The notes under the pieces were generated by a model. The model did no database searches. It saw nothing but the letters and a program-made list of their open reading frames with translations, and was not told the origin of the DNA. A stretch of 64,000 nucleotides of DNA from assembly GCF_003253485.1 (NCBI RefSeq), contig NZ_QKTX01000015.1:62001-126000 (forward strand). The letters are read 5' to 3'. The DNA comes from Algoriphagus aquaeductus (lineage in GTDB: Bacteria > Bacteroidota > Bacteroidia > Cytophagales > Cyclobacteriaceae). Both the position numbers and the translations under genes were made by a program. Below, in pieces: positions 18,657 to 28,713 of this stretch (positions are counted from its first letter, which is position 1; every line of letters begins with the position of its first letter).

Positions 18657-19774
18657 TGGCGGAGAAAGCAATAAATCCAATCTTTCTTTCGCGGCCTAAT
18701 CTTGATGAGGTGGATATTCAGGCGGTAGTATCTGTTCTGAAATCTGGAAATCTTGTGCAAGGGAAAGAAGTGGCTAACCTTGAGGAAAAGATCAATTCCC
18801 TGACCGGATCCGCTTTTTCTTCTGCAGTCAGCAATGGCACAGCTAGTCTCCATCTTGCATTAGTTGCTTTGGAGATTGGTCCTGGTGACGAAGTGATCAT
18901 ACCAGCATTCTCTTACATAGCGACTGCCAATGTAGTGGAATTGGTAGGAGCTACCCCGGTATTTGTTGATATTGAACTAGGAACATTTAATATTAATGTT
19001 AGCCAAATAGAAGAAAAGATTACTTCCAAAACAAAGTGTATTATGCCAGTCCATGAATTTGGACTTTGTGCCAACATGGAAGAAATAATTCGATTGGCAA
19101 CATCACACGGCTTGTATGTAATCGAAGATGCAGCTTGTGCAATCGGAGCAAGAATAGGTGATCAATATGCCGGAACATTCGGGGATTTTGGTTCTTTCTC
19201 ACTTCATCCCAGAAAATCTGTTACCTCAGGTGAAGGTGGAGTGGTGACTACCAAAACAAAGGAATTGGACGAGAAAATAAAGACCTTGAGAAACCACGGG
19301 ATCAGGCCGGGTAGTTTCCCGATGGACTTTGTGGAAGCGGGATTCAATTATCGCTTGACTGATTTTCAGGCAGCCCTGGTTTCCAGTCAGATGAGGAGAT
19401 TACCTTCCATTTTTCGACACAAGGAAGCTCTGGTGGATTTGTACCTCAAGTCATTGAGAACGGATATCTTGTTGTTGCCAAGTGTACCGGATGGATTTAC
19501 CCATTCATGGCAGACTTTCCACGTTGTGTGTAAAGATCATGAGACTAGAGAAAGACTGATTGGTTGGTTGAAAGAGCATCAGATTTTCTGCAATTACGGT
19601 GCTCAGTGTATTCCTGCGATGTCTTTTTACCTGAAGAAATATCAATTTGATGTCAAGCAGCAGTTTCCTTCGGCCTACGAGGCTTACTCTTGCGGTCTGG
19701 CGTTACCTTTAAGTGAAACACTGACTTCAGAGGAGGTCAGCTATGTATGTGAAATAATTAATCAATTCAAATAA
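18656..19774 (+). CDS. Second DegT-family sugar aminotransferase
   Basis: This 372-residue DegT/DnrJ enzyme has the [10 protein letters not shown] turn, [11 protein letters not shown], and Lys187 in [14 protein letters not shown] as PLP lysine. It differs clearly from the aminotransferase at 15865, and SLHPRK in place of FFPSKN suggests a different sugar substrate. Its ATG overlaps the previous stop (TGATG) and its stop overlaps the next ATG, so translation is probably coupled. It may act with the following epimerase/dehydratase on a second amino sugar. Confidence 0.88.
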
Positions 19775-20736
19775 TGCTTTATAACAAAAACATTTTTATT
19801 ACCGGAGGCGCCGGGTTCATTGCCAATACCTTGATTGGACATTATATAGAAAATAATAAGATCACGGTTTATGACAATTTTCATAGGGACACGCTGAGTA
19901 AAAGTCCATATGCCAATCATCCCAACATCAAAATCGTAAAGGGAGATGTTTTGGATTTCGATCTCTTGACTCAAAGCATGGCTGGTGCTGATGTGGTGGT
20001 ACATGCAGCGGGGATTGCAGGAATAGATACTGTCATTAAAGATCCTGTGAAGACCATGAGGGTCAACATGATTGGTACTTCAAATGCCTTGGAGGCAGCA
20101 AGAATTAACGGGGTTAAAGATCGATTCATTGATTTTTCTACTTCTGAGGTTTTTGGCTCTATGGCTTTCAGATCATCAGAAGAAGATCAGACCGTATCCG
20201 GTTCAGCAGGGGAAGCCCGATGGACTTATGCAGTTTCCAAATTGGCAGGAGAGCATTTGGCTCATGCCTATTTCAGTCAGTACAAGCTTCCGGTAGTGAC
20301 AGTTAGACCCTTCAATGTGTATGGTCCAGGTCAGACTGGAGAAGGTGCGATACAGATTTTCATCAAAAGAGCTTTAGCAAATCAAAATATTAAAATCGAT
20401 GGGGATGGAAATCAAATCCGGGCCTGGTGTTTTGTAGATGATTTTGTGGACTGTTTGGTTCGATGCATTGAAGATCCAAAAGCGATAGGAAACAGCTTTA
20501 ATCTGGGTAATGCAAGGGCGGTGATCACTATTCTGGGATTGGCGCAGACGGTATGCCGAGTGTTGAAATCAGATTCAAAAATTGTTTTTGAACCACCTCT
20601 TTCTGCTGATATTGCTATTCGGATTCCGAGTGTCCGAAAAGCCGAAGAAGTGTTGGGCTTCAAAGCTCAAGTGGATTTGGAAGAGGGCATTGTTCGTACC
20701 GCCAATTGGATGAAGGAACCTTTTCTAAGCAATTGA
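19774..20736 (+). CDS. NAD-dependent sugar epimerase/dehydratase (extended SDR)
   Basis: The 320-residue protein has the NAD-binding motif TGGAGFIA near the N-terminus, a STSEVFGS segment and the catalytic YAVSK (Tyr-x-x-x-Lys), then [10 protein letters not shown]. These mark the extended SDR family that includes UDP-sugar 4-epimerases, dehydratases and decarboxylases. The exact reaction cannot be told from sequence. It lies between the second aminotransferase and an acyltransferase, so it probably prepares the keto sugar for that pair. Confidence 0.88.
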   Translation: MLYNKNIFITGGAGFIANTLIGHYIENNKITVYDNFHRDTLSKSPYANHPNIKIVKGDVLDFDLLTQSMAGADVVVHAAGIAGIDTVIKDPVKTMRVNMIGTSNALEAARINGVKDRFIDFSTSEVFGSMAFRSSEEDQTVSGSAGEARWTYAVSKLAGEHLAHAYFSQYKLPVVTVRPFNVYGPGQTGEGAIQIFIKRALANQNIKIDGDGNQIRAWCFVDDFVDCLVRCIEDPKAIGNSFNLGNARAVITILGLAQTVCRVLKSDSKIVFEPPLSADIAIRIPSVRKAEEVLGFKAQVDLEEGIVRTANWMKEPFLSN

Positions 20737-21314
20737 ATAGGCAAGAATCCATTTCCTCACCAATAGAAAAGGAGCTTTTTGAAAACCTCAAAAAGCTCCA
20801 TTCTACCCTTGATCAAGCATTCTTGCGGCAATTTGATAGGTCACTACCTCTCAATGAGACCTTGCTGGATCGATGGGAAAGAGCCAAAAACCTAGGCTTT
20901 GGAGAAAACTCCTCTATCTATGACAGTTCTTTGATACTAGGAAAGGTTGAAGTTGGAAAAAATTGCTGGATAGGCCCATTCACTATATTGGATGGAAGTG
21001 GAGGATTGAAAATTGGTGATTTTTGTACCGTATCGGCTGGTGTTCATATATATTCTCACGATAATGTAAAGCAAACTTTGTCTTCCGGAAAACTTCCGAT
21101 CGAAAGGGAAGCTGTCAGTATTGGTAGCAACGTATACATAGCTCCACAGGTAGTTATTGCCAAAGGTGTAAGTATTGGAAATTTCTGTGTCATTGGTACG
21201 GGAGCCTTTGTCAACAAAAATATTAAAGATTGCCAGATTGTTGTAGGACAACCTGCCAAGGTGATTGGGGAAGTAATCGTTTCTGATTCCCGGATAGACT
21301 TTAAGTATTTCTAA
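20733..21314 (+). CDS. Hexapeptide-repeat acyltransferase
   Basis: Left-handed beta-helix repeats ([42 protein letters not shown]) follow a roughly 50-residue helical N-terminal part. There is no ATG near the start. I chose the TTG at 20733, which overlaps the previous TGA as TTGA and suggests coupling; a TTG at 20706 would add nine residues. It probably acylates an amino sugar made by the two preceding enzymes. The acyl donor is unknown. Confidence 0.82.
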   Translation: MNRQESISSPIEKELFENLKKLHSTLDQAFLRQFDRSLPLNETLLDRWERAKNLGFGENSSIYDSSLILGKVEVGKNCWIGPFTILDGSGGLKIGDFCTVSAGVHIYSHDNVKQTLSSGKLPIEREAVSIGSNVYIAPQVVIAKGVSIGNFCVIGTGAFVNKNIKDCQIVVGQPAKVIGEVIVSDSRIDFKYF

Positions 21315-21317
21315 TTC

Positions 21318-22469
21318 ATGAAAATTTGCACTAGGTGTATTTACGATGATCGTACGCCATCCATTTCCTTTGATGAGGAAGGAGTTTGTAATTATTGCAA
21401 ACAGATCGATTCGCTCCTTGAGACCTATAAGACAGGTACTCTTGAGGGAGAACAAACACTTTTCGGGATTCTAGATGAGATTAAGAAAAAGGGGAAAGGG
21501 AAGAAGTACGATTGCGTGATAGGAGTTAGTGGGGGGACAGACTCATCTTATCTTTTGATCAAAGCAAAAGAGTGGGGACTGCGACCTCTTGCGGTGCATT
21601 ACGATAATACTTGGGATTCTTCCATTGCCACCGAAAATATCAGAAAAGTCACATCCAAACTGAAAGTTGACCTTTACACGTATGTGATTGACAACAAAGA
21701 AGCAGATGATATTTTCCGATCGTTTTTGTTGGCTGGTGTACCAGAGTTTGATGCGAGCACTGACATTGGATTTGTTCAAGTTCTGAGAAGTGCCGCGGCA
21801 AAATATGGAATCAAGTATATACTGGAAGGACATTCATTTATGGCTGAGGGTATTTCCCCACAGGGGAAAAACTACTTTGATGGTAAATACATCGAAAGTA
21901 TCCATAAAAAGTATGGCAGGCTTAAAATGAAGACTTATCCCAATATGACCTTTTTTCAGTTTATGAAATGGGCAATGGTTTATCGTCAGCAATTTATCAG
22001 GCCTCTTTGGTACATTTCTTATTCCAAGCCTGAGGCAAGAAAAATCTTGACCGAACAAACAGGTTGGACCTATTATGGAGGGCATCATTTGGAAAATCGG
22101 TCCACCAGTTTTCTTCATACTGTCTACAACCCCCAAAAGTTTGGAATTGATAACCGTAACTGGAGTTTGTCTGCTGAGGCGAGGACAGGTGTAATCTCCC
22201 GGGAAGAGGCTTTAGAAATCTACAATACTCCGATTCAACCAGATCCTGAGTTAATCACCTATGTGAAAAAGAGACTGGAACTGACGGATCAGGATTATGA
22301 TGACATCATGAAGGGGCCTAAACGATCCTTTCGTGACTTCAAGACTTATAAAAAGCGGTTTGAAAATTTGAGGCCTCTGTTTTTTATCCTAGCAAAGGCT
22401 AATTTGGTACCAATGAGCTTTTATCTGAAGTATTGTTTCCCGATGAAGTCTGATGATAACAATAGTTGA
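21318..22469 (+). CDS. N-acetyl sugar amidotransferase (WbpG/PseA-like)
   Basis: The 383-residue protein has an N-terminal CxxC pair arrangement (Cys4, Cys7, Cys24, Cys27) and a PP-loop ATP pyrophosphatase motif SGGTDSS at 71-77. It matches the WbpG/LegP/PseA family, which makes acetamidino groups from N-acetyl groups of sugar nucleotides using ammonia. The next two genes are homologues of HisH and HisF, which are the glutaminase and ammonia-channel partners in P. aeruginosa O5 and related loci. Its 3' end overlaps hisH by 17 bases. Confidence 0.92.
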   Translation: MKICTRCIYDDRTPSISFDEEGVCNYCKQIDSLLETYKTGTLEGEQTLFGILDEIKKKGKGKKYDCVIGVSGGTDSSYLLIKAKEWGLRPLAVHYDNTWDSSIATENIRKVTSKLKVDLYTYVIDNKEADDIFRSFLLAGVPEFDASTDIGFVQVLRSAAAKYGIKYILEGHSFMAEGISPQGKNYFDGKYIESIHKKYGRLKMKTYPNMTFFQFMKWAMVYRQQFIRPLWYISYSKPEARKILTEQTGWTYYGGHHLENRSTSFLHTVYNPQKFGIDNRNWSLSAEARTGVISREEALEIYNTPIQPDPELITYVKKRLELTDQDYDDIMKGPKRSFRDFKTYKKRFENLRPLFFILAKANLVPMSFYLKYCFPMKSDDNNS

Positions 22470-23064
22470 TTACGGACTCGGAAATCTCGGGTCAGTGGTC
22501 AATATGTTGAAACGGATCGGGGTGCAATCACAGATCACGGATAAGTCAGAGGTAATTTTGGATGCAGAGAAGATCCTGCTTCCAGGAGTTGGGGCATTCG
22601 ATCATGCCATGACCGAGATCAACTCAAGGGGACTGTTGCCTGCATTAAACAAAAAAGCTTTGGAAGACAAGGTTCCCTTTTTGGGGATTTGCCTTGGAAT
22701 GCAGCTTTTGACTAAATCGAGTGAGGAAGGCCTTCTTTCCGGTTTAGGTTACATAGATGCTGTCACCACAAAATTCAGATTTGAAGATAAAAGTCTGAAA
22801 ATCCCTCATATGGGCTGGAATATCATAGAGCTTCAAAACCCAAGTCCTTTGACTCAAGGAATGGATGAAGAAGAATATCGCTTTTATTTCGTTCATTCCT
22901 ATTATGTGACTTGTAAGGATCAAACTGATTGTCTTGCCAAAACACCCTATGGAGTCCATTTTGACAGCATCATCCAACATGGAAATGTTTTTGGTGCTCA
23001 GTTTCACCCGGAAAAGAGCCACCGGTTCGGAATGAAGCTCTTTTCTAATTTTGCAGCCCTCTAA
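22453..23064 (+). CDS. hisH: HisH-like glutamine amidotransferase for sugar amidation
   Basis: The 203-residue class I glutaminase has Cys80 in the GICLGMQLL nucleophile elbow and His185/Glu187 in FHPEKSH, a complete catalytic triad. It resembles HisH of imidazole-glycerol-phosphate synthase. The location between a WbpG-type amidotransferase and a HisF homologue, with no other his genes nearby, indicates the second copy type (HisH2). This type supplies ammonia for acetamidino sugars. Confidence 0.9.
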   Translation: MITIVDYGLGNLGSVVNMLKRIGVQSQITDKSEVILDAEKILLPGVGAFDHAMTEINSRGLLPALNKKALEDKVPFLGICLGMQLLTKSSEEGLLSGLGYIDAVTTKFRFEDKSLKIPHMGWNIIELQNPSPLTQGMDEEEYRFYFVHSYYVTCKDQTDCLAKTPYGVHFDSIIQHGNVFGAQFHPEKSHRFGMKLFSNFAAL

Positions 23065-23066
23065 AT

Positions 23067-23828
23067 ATGCTTCGCATTCGGGTTATTCCTGTTTTGTTGT
23101 TGAAGAATCAAGTCTTAGTCAAAACCGTCAACTTCAGAAAGCCGGGATATATAGGTGATCCCATCAATACTTGCAGAATTTTTAATGAGCTGGAGGTGGA
23201 TGAATTGTCCTTTTTGGACATTACGGCGAGCAGTGAGAAGCGAGGTCCCAATCTGGAAATCTTGAAGGAGATCAGTTCGGAATGCTTCATGCCGTTAAGT
23301 TATGGAGGTGGGATCTCCAGTCTGGAACAAGCTGAGTCTGTTTTTAAGATAGGTTTTGAAAAAGTTATTCTAAACACAGCCTCTTTGGTCAAACCCGAAT
23401 TGATTACTGAGATTTCAAGAATATTCGGAAGTCAGGCAGTAGTCGTGGCGATAGATGTAAAAAAGAATTTTTGGGGAAAATATCAGGTCCATGGACTTAA
23501 TGGTACTGAAAACCACAAATACGATCCTGTCCAATGGGCTTTAAAAGTGGAGGAGCTCGGCGCGGGTGAGATTCTGCTTACTTCCATTGACCAAGAGGGT
23601 ACTTGGAAGGGATTTGATATAGACTTGGTCAAAAAGGTAAGCCAACACTGCACCATACCTGTCATCGCGCATGGAGGTGCGGGTAGTTTGGATCACATTA
23701 AAGATGTGGTCAAGTCTGCCGGAGCCTCTGCAGTTGCCTTGGGTAGTTTGGTAGTCTACCAGCAAAAAGGTATGGGTGTTTTGGTGAATTTTCCTGATCG
23801 GGAGGAGTTGACCAAAGTGTTGAACTGA
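23067..23828 (+). CDS. hisF: HisF-like (beta/alpha)8 subunit for sugar amidation
   Basis: The 253-residue barrel keeps the HisF phosphate-binding segments (SYGGGIS, AHGGAGS) and the VVAIDVK aspartate that corresponds to Asp130 of T. maritima HisF. At the position of catalytic Asp11 (IACLDVK in T. maritima) it reads IPVLLLK, so that acid is a leucine. This argues against cyclase activity in histidine synthesis and fits the HisF2 role as ammonia conduit in sugar amidation. It ends on the ATG of the next gene. Confidence 0.9.
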   Translation: MLRIRVIPVLLLKNQVLVKTVNFRKPGYIGDPINTCRIFNELEVDELSFLDITASSEKRGPNLEILKEISSECFMPLSYGGGISSLEQAESVFKIGFEKVILNTASLVKPELITEISRIFGSQAVVVAIDVKKNFWGKYQVHGLNGTENHKYDPVQWALKVEELGAGEILLTSIDQEGTWKGFDIDLVKKVSQHCTIPVIAHGGAGSLDHIKDVVKSAGASAVALGSLVVYQQKGMGVLVNFPDREELTKVLN

Positions 23829-25120
23829 TGGGAAAATCTCAAGTAAAAAAGCCCAAGATTTTGGTCGGCTTCTCAGAAATCGCAGGATACTATGTCAATC
23901 TCTTTGTTGGACTGGCAGAATTAGGCTATGAGGTAGGGTACATCAACAACAGATATTTTAAGTTTCAGTATAACGATTATAAAAAATACAACCACCCATT
24001 TTTAAATTACTACATAGAAATATGCAGGAAGTTTAGAGTTGAAAACAGTCTTTCCAGCAAGGTACTATGTGCCATCCTTACTCCTTTTGTCATAGGTTGG
24101 ATTACCTTCAAATACGATGCATTTATCCTCGGTTCGGATTCTACTCTTCTCAAATATTGGGAATACAAAGTGCTTAAGTTCTTTAAAAAGAAAGTGATCT
24201 ACGTATCCTTGGGAAGTGATACGAGGCCTTCAATAATGAATGGAATCTATAAGGACGATGCTCTGGGCGGTAAATTTTCTGCTCCTGAAGCAATCCAAAA
24301 ATTCAAGCAAACGAAAGAAAAGGTACGATTTTTTGAAAATCACTCTGATATTTTTGTCAATTACCCTCAGCATGCGCATTTCAACCGCAAACCTTTTATC
24401 AATGGGATGCAGATCGGATTTCCCACCCGGTTGACTGGGGTTTTGATAGAAAATAAGGCGAAGTCCTCAGATTCCATCAGGATTTTACATGCACCATCCA
24501 GGCCGCTTGCCAAGGGAACTTTGATTTTCAGAAAAGTTGTGGAGGAGTTGAAAAACGAAGGACTAAAAATAGATTGGATAGAAATCGTAAACAAGCCTAA
24601 TAAGGAGGTTCTGGATGAATTATCCAAGTGTGATTTAGTTTTGGATGAGTTGTACTCAGACCTCCCTCTCGGTGGATTGGGGACTGAAGCGGCTGTTTTT
24701 GGAAAGCCTGTTATTGTAGGAGGTTATTATGCTGAATTCATCTATTCCGAAGTTCCTGTGCAATTTATCCCTCCATCATTTTATGTGATGCCTTATCAGC
24801 TGAAAAGTACTTTGAGAAAACTTTGCTTAGATCCTGGATTGAGGAGAAAAGCAGGATTAGAATTAAGGGAGTTTATCAAGACTAACTGGAGCCATAAAGT
24901 CATTGCTTCAAAATACATTGATTTGATCCTCGGCATATACGACCCTTCCTGGATTTTTGATCCCGAGAATATTTCTTATTTCAATGGCTGGGGACTTTCT
25001 CAGGATGAGGCCATCAAAAATATGGGAGCTATCCTTCCCTTCTTAGATAAAAGCGATGCTGATCAGGTCTCTCATTTTTTACAGCACTTGAAAAAAGATT
25101 CTGAACTTTTGGAAGTTTGA
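23828..25120 (+). CDS. Probable GT-B glycosyltransferase, family unclear
   Basis: The 430-residue cytoplasmic protein begins KILVGFSEIAGYYVNLFVGLAELGYEVGYI, like the acceptor domain of GT-B enzymes. Its second half has ILHAPSRPLAKGT and DLPLGGLGTEAAVFGKPVIVGG, a nucleotide-binding region of that fold. It is too divergent for me to name a CAZy family. Start and stop overlap both neighbours by one base, so it belongs to the same operon. It presumably transfers one sugar of the set 1 repeat unit. Confidence 0.75.
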   Translation: MGKSQVKKPKILVGFSEIAGYYVNLFVGLAELGYEVGYINNRYFKFQYNDYKKYNHPFLNYYIEICRKFRVENSLSSKVLCAILTPFVIGWITFKYDAFILGSDSTLLKYWEYKVLKFFKKKVIYVSLGSDTRPSIMNGIYKDDALGGKFSAPEAIQKFKQTKEKVRFFENHSDIFVNYPQHAHFNRKPFINGMQIGFPTRLTGVLIENKAKSSDSIRILHAPSRPLAKGTLIFRKVVEELKNEGLKIDWIEIVNKPNKEVLDELSKCDLVLDELYSDLPLGGLGTEAAVFGKPVIVGGYYAEFIYSEVPVQFIPPSFYVMPYQLKSTLRKLCLDPGLRRKAGLELREFIKTNWSHKVIASKYIDLILGIYDPSWIFDPENISYFNGWGLSQDEAIKNMGAILPFLDKSDADQVSHFLQHLKKDSELLEV

Positions 25121-26541
25121 TGATTCGAAGACTTCTAAAAGACGGGACTCTCTATACTATTTCTGGTGTCGTTTCCCGTGGAATATCGCTTTTTTTACTT
25201 CCTTTTTACGTTCGATTTTTATCTATCGAAGAATATGGATTACTCGATCTTATTCTGTTGATAACCAATTTCATTAATCTTACTTTTTCATTGGAGGTTA
25301 CCCAAGCTATTGCTCGATTTGTCCCCTCTTTCAGACTGCAAAAACCTAAAGTCACTCTACTCACCACTGGACTTGGGATCACCCTGCTCAGCTATTCAGG
25401 ATTCTTGGTTTTCTTTTTGTTATTAAAGCCAATTGTAATCAAATATATTATTCTCGATGACTTGCCTAATTTGACTTATAATCTTGTTGCCGCACACGTA
25501 TTTTTAAACGGATTGTTTTTATTTGTTCAAAATAATTTTAGGTGGACGCTACAGAGTTTGAGATTTGCATACACTTCCTTGATATACACTATTTTGAATT
25601 TGGTTTGTGTTGGGGTATTTGTCTTTTATTTCCAATTTGGTCTTAATGGAATTTTGATTTCTGGCATAATCTCCACTTTTCTATCTCTTATGGTTTCTTT
25701 CGCTTTGCAAAAGAACTATTATTCAGGTGTATTTTCTTTTCGATATGCTGTGCGAATTTTGAAATTCTCTATGCCTTTGATTCTATCCGCAGTTGCGGTT
25801 TATTTTTCTCTGTACTTGGACAGGATTCTGATCAACAGTTTTCTGGGTATTAAAGAATTAGCTGTTTTTGGAGTTGCCTTTAGGTTTGCAGCATTGGTGG
25901 GTCTAGCTACTACAGGTTTTTCAAGTGCATTGACTCCATTGATTTACAATGACCCTTACTCCACAACCACCAAGGATTCTGTACAAATTCTATTCAAACA
26001 TTTTGTTAGGGCCTCCCTACTTTTTTTGATTTTTTTAACCTTTTTCTCCAGTGAGATTTTGATTTTTCTTACAACTCCTGACTATATCGAAGCCAATATT
26101 CTGATACCGTTGGTCACAAGTTCAATGATATTTGCATCGGGTTATGTGTTTTTTCCAGGCTTGACTTTGGCCAAAGAAACAGGAAAACTGGCTATCATTA
26201 ATGTGTTTTCCTCACTTGTCAATCTCATCCTCTGCTTTATTTTCATCAAAAAATTCGGGGTTATTGGAGTAGCGTTTTCCACCTTGATCAGTTCCTGTGT
26301 AGGATTAGTACTAAATGTGCTTTATAGCAGAAAGTACTATAATCAATCCATTTCCTTTTTGTTCCAAGACTCATTTATACTCATAGTCTCGGGCTTATTG
26401 CTGGGAGTGATCGTTTTGAATCCTTGGGTGTTTTTGGATTCTTTTGAATTACTCCCTTTCGTTTTCAAGATCACGATATTTCTGAGTTTGTTTCTGATGT
26501 ATATTTTTTTGATGCAAAAGGAAAAAAGTTCCACTGGTTGA
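25120..26541 (+). CDS. wzx: Polysaccharide flippase (Wzx-type, MOP superfamily)
   Basis: This 473-residue membrane protein has about 12-14 hydrophobic segments and the typical N-terminus KDGTLYTISGVVSRGISLFLLPFYVRFLSIEEYGLLDL of Wzx/RfbX proteins. It would flip the undecaprenyl-linked repeat unit of set 1 across the inner membrane. The ATG at 25120 overlaps the previous stop. This is the only Wzx-type flippase in the window. Confidence 0.92.
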   Translation: MIRRLLKDGTLYTISGVVSRGISLFLLPFYVRFLSIEEYGLLDLILLITNFINLTFSLEVTQAIARFVPSFRLQKPKVTLLTTGLGITLLSYSGFLVFFLLLKPIVIKYIILDDLPNLTYNLVAAHVFLNGLFLFVQNNFRWTLQSLRFAYTSLIYTILNLVCVGVFVFYFQFGLNGILISGIISTFLSLMVSFALQKNYYSGVFSFRYAVRILKFSMPLILSAVAVYFSLYLDRILINSFLGIKELAVFGVAFRFAALVGLATTGFSSALTPLIYNDPYSTTTKDSVQILFKHFVRASLLFLIFLTFFSSEILIFLTTPDYIEANILIPLVTSSMIFASGYVFFPGLTLAKETGKLAIINVFSSLVNLILCFIFIKKFGVIGVAFSTLISSCVGLVLNVLYSRKYYNQSISFLFQDSFILIVSGLLLGVIVLNPWVFLDSFELLPFVFKITIFLSLFLMYIFLMQKEKSSTG

Positions 26542-26563
26542 GTCATTCTCTATCCCGTTTAGA

Positions 26564-27637
26564 ATGAAAATAGCCTATTATTTAGTTCATGACCTCACCC
26601 GAAACGATGGGGTGGTCAAAAAGATCAAATCCCAAATCTCGGAATGGGAAAACCTTGGTGTTGAAGTCAAGGTTTTTGCAATTTCCGGTTTCTGTGAAAA
26701 TTCGATTATTGATGCCAATATTTATGGATTTTCAGGGTTTATCTCTTCCCGAATCCGCCCCAATCATCATCTGTTAAGCGATATCGATGAGTTTAAACCT
26801 GATTTGGTCTATCTGCGATATGATACAGTCACAGCTAATATCCTCTATTTGGCCAAAAAGTATAAGCTCATCTGCGAACTAAATACTATTGACCGGGATG
26901 AGGCAAAGCTTTTTTTTAAGAGTAATATAGATCTAAAATCTACGTTTAGACTTTTGGCTTTTTATCTTCTTCGAAATAAGTTTTTTCTTCAGATGGCAGG
27001 TTTAGTTTCTGTTACTCAGGAAATTTTGAACCATCAGTCGATCCGAAAGTTTCAGATTCCACAGGTCTGTATACCAAATTCAATTCAAACTGCTAAATAT
27101 CCTACGCTTAAGGCCATAGACTCCAGTCAGCAGCGTATTGGGCTGTTTTTCATGGGAACTCCGGATCAACCATGGCAAGGTTTTGATATATTAGAAAACC
27201 TTGCCAGTGAATTGCCCGAGTTTGATTTTCATGTAGTGGGACTGATGAAGCCGTCCTTTGCAAATGTTTATTTCCATGGATTTCTTTCCATGGAGAAATA
27301 TTTGCCCATCATGAAAAGCTGTCATGTATGTATCGGTACGCTTGCCCTTTTCCGTAAAAAAATGACGGAAGCCTGTCCCTTGAAAATCAGGGAGTATGTG
27401 GCCTATGGCTTCCCCATCATAATCGGCTACAAGGAGTCCATGTTTGAAGATCACAGTCATTTGCCTGAGTGGGCATTGGAAATCGATCCTGAAAATCCAA
27501 GCATTAATTCAATTCGTGAGTTTTGCCTGAGTATGAGAGATAAAATTGTCTCTCATGAGGAGGCATTTCCTTTGATTGATTCCGGGATCCTTGAGAAAAA
27601 ACGCGTTGATTTTTTTAGCCAAGTGATCAAAAAATGA
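26564..27637 (+). CDS. Glycosyltransferase, GT4-like
   Basis: The 357-residue GT-B protein starts KIAYYLVHDLTRNDGVVKKIKSQISEWENLGVEVKVF, the usual GT4 acceptor-side opening. The donor-side region contains GIGTLALFRKKMTEACPLKIREYVAYGFPIIIG in the place of the GT4 glutamates. It probably adds one sugar to the lipid-linked repeat of set 1. Its end overlaps the next start as ATGA. Confidence 0.85.
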   Translation: MKIAYYLVHDLTRNDGVVKKIKSQISEWENLGVEVKVFAISGFCENSIIDANIYGFSGFISSRIRPNHHLLSDIDEFKPDLVYLRYDTVTANILYLAKKYKLICELNTIDRDEAKLFFKSNIDLKSTFRLLAFYLLRNKFFLQMAGLVSVTQEILNHQSIRKFQIPQVCIPNSIQTAKYPTLKAIDSSQQRIGLFFMGTPDQPWQGFDILENLASELPEFDFHVVGLMKPSFANVYFHGFLSMEKYLPIMKSCHVCIGTLALFRKKMTEACPLKIREYVAYGFPIIIGYKESMFEDHSHLPEWALEIDPENPSINSIREFCLSMRDKIVSHEEAFPLIDSGILEKKRVDFFSQVIKK

Positions 27638-28713
27638 AAATTCACTTAGTAGTTACTCAGCTTGAACCTGCAGGGGCACAAAAGGTAGCGATCGATCTTG
27701 CCAACGGACTTGGAGAAAAAGGGCACCTAGTCACAGTTATTTTCTTCTTCGAAAAAGTACCGGTCAGTTATGACCTGCACGCCAATGTGAGCATTCATAT
27801 TCTTCTTGAATCCGGATCATTTCTAAATAAGCTTTTAGGTACCCTTCCAAAGTTGATTCACTTTTGGAAAAATAACACTCCCGACGTTTGTCTGGCTTTT
27901 ACCCATTATGCGAATATCTATTCTGCGATTGCCGGAAAACAGGTCGGAATACCTGTAATTGTCTCGCATCATAATGAGCGCAGGACCTATAATGCAATTG
28001 TCAGAAAAGTTGACCAATTCCTTCAGAATAGGGGGTACTATGCCGGAATTGTTTATGTTTCACAAACCACAGGGGATTCTTTTTCTCCATTTTACAGAGA
28101 GCAAGACCATGAATTGGTGATTTATAACTCATTTGAATCCGATCATCAATTTGGTTCTGAAGCAAAAAGAGGATCCGAACCTTTGAAAATTTTGAATATC
28201 GGAAGGCTTATGCCTCAAAAGAACCAGCAATTTCTAGTTCAAAGTATAACCCCTGACATGAATGTAGAACTGAAGATTGTTGGCGAAGGACCGGAAAAAA
28301 AGATTTTGGAGGAGTTGATCAAAATCAATGGTTTGGAAAGGAAGGTCAAGCTACTGGGTAAGAAAAACCATTCCGAAATTTTGACGCTTTTGGATGAGGC
28401 AGATGTCTTTGCTATGCCATCCCTTTTTGAAGGGATGAGTATAGCCTTGTTGGAGGCAATTGTTTCCGGGGTTTATACGGTTGTGTCGGATGTGCCCTCC
28501 CAAAGGGAAACAGTAACTTGTGAAGGGGAAATTTTCGGAGAGGTTTTGCCTATTGATTCTCCATCGAGGTGGAATGATTTCTTCAAGAAACTGAGTCAGG
28601 CAAAACCCGGAAAACTAAGGGGAAGTGACCTGCACACCAAGCTGGTGTCTCGGTATTCCAAAGAAAAATTTGTCGAAAAATATGAACAACTCTTCCAATC
28701 AGTAGCGAGTTGA
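27634..28713 (+). CDS. Glycosyltransferase family 4
   Basis: A typical GT4 protein of 359 residues: PAGAQKVAIDLANGLGEKGH near the start, NIGRLMPQKNQQFLVQ at the domain linker, and MPSLFEGMSIALLEAIVSG carrying the E-x7-E motif that binds the nucleotide sugar. The donor sugar is unknown. It overlaps both the preceding and following genes by 4 bases. Confidence 0.92.
   Translation: MKIHLVVTQLEPAGAQKVAIDLANGLGEKGHLVTVIFFFEKVPVSYDLHANVSIHILLESGSFLNKLLGTLPKLIHFWKNNTPDVCLAFTHYANIYSAIAGKQVGIPVIVSHHNERRTYNAIVRKVDQFLQNRGYYAGIVYVSQTTGDSFSPFYREQDHELVIYNSFESDHQFGSEAKRGSEPLKILNIGRLMPQKNQQFLVQSITPDMNVELKIVGEGPEKKILEELIKINGLERKVKLLGKKNHSEILTLLDEADVFAMPSLFEGMSIALLEAIVSGVYTVVSDVPSQRETVTCEGEIFGEVLPIDSPSRWNDFFKKLSQAKPGKLRGSDLHTKLVSRYSKEKFVEKYEQLFQSVAS

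Noticed and set aside
20937-21455. 172-codon minus-strand ORF across the acyltransferase and amidotransferase genes
   Set aside because: It lies antisense to two well-supported genes and resembles no family.
22453-23828. HisH and HisF as part of histidine biosynthesis
   Set aside because: No other his genes are near, a WbpG-type amidotransferase overlaps hisH, and HisF lacks the Asp11 equivalent.
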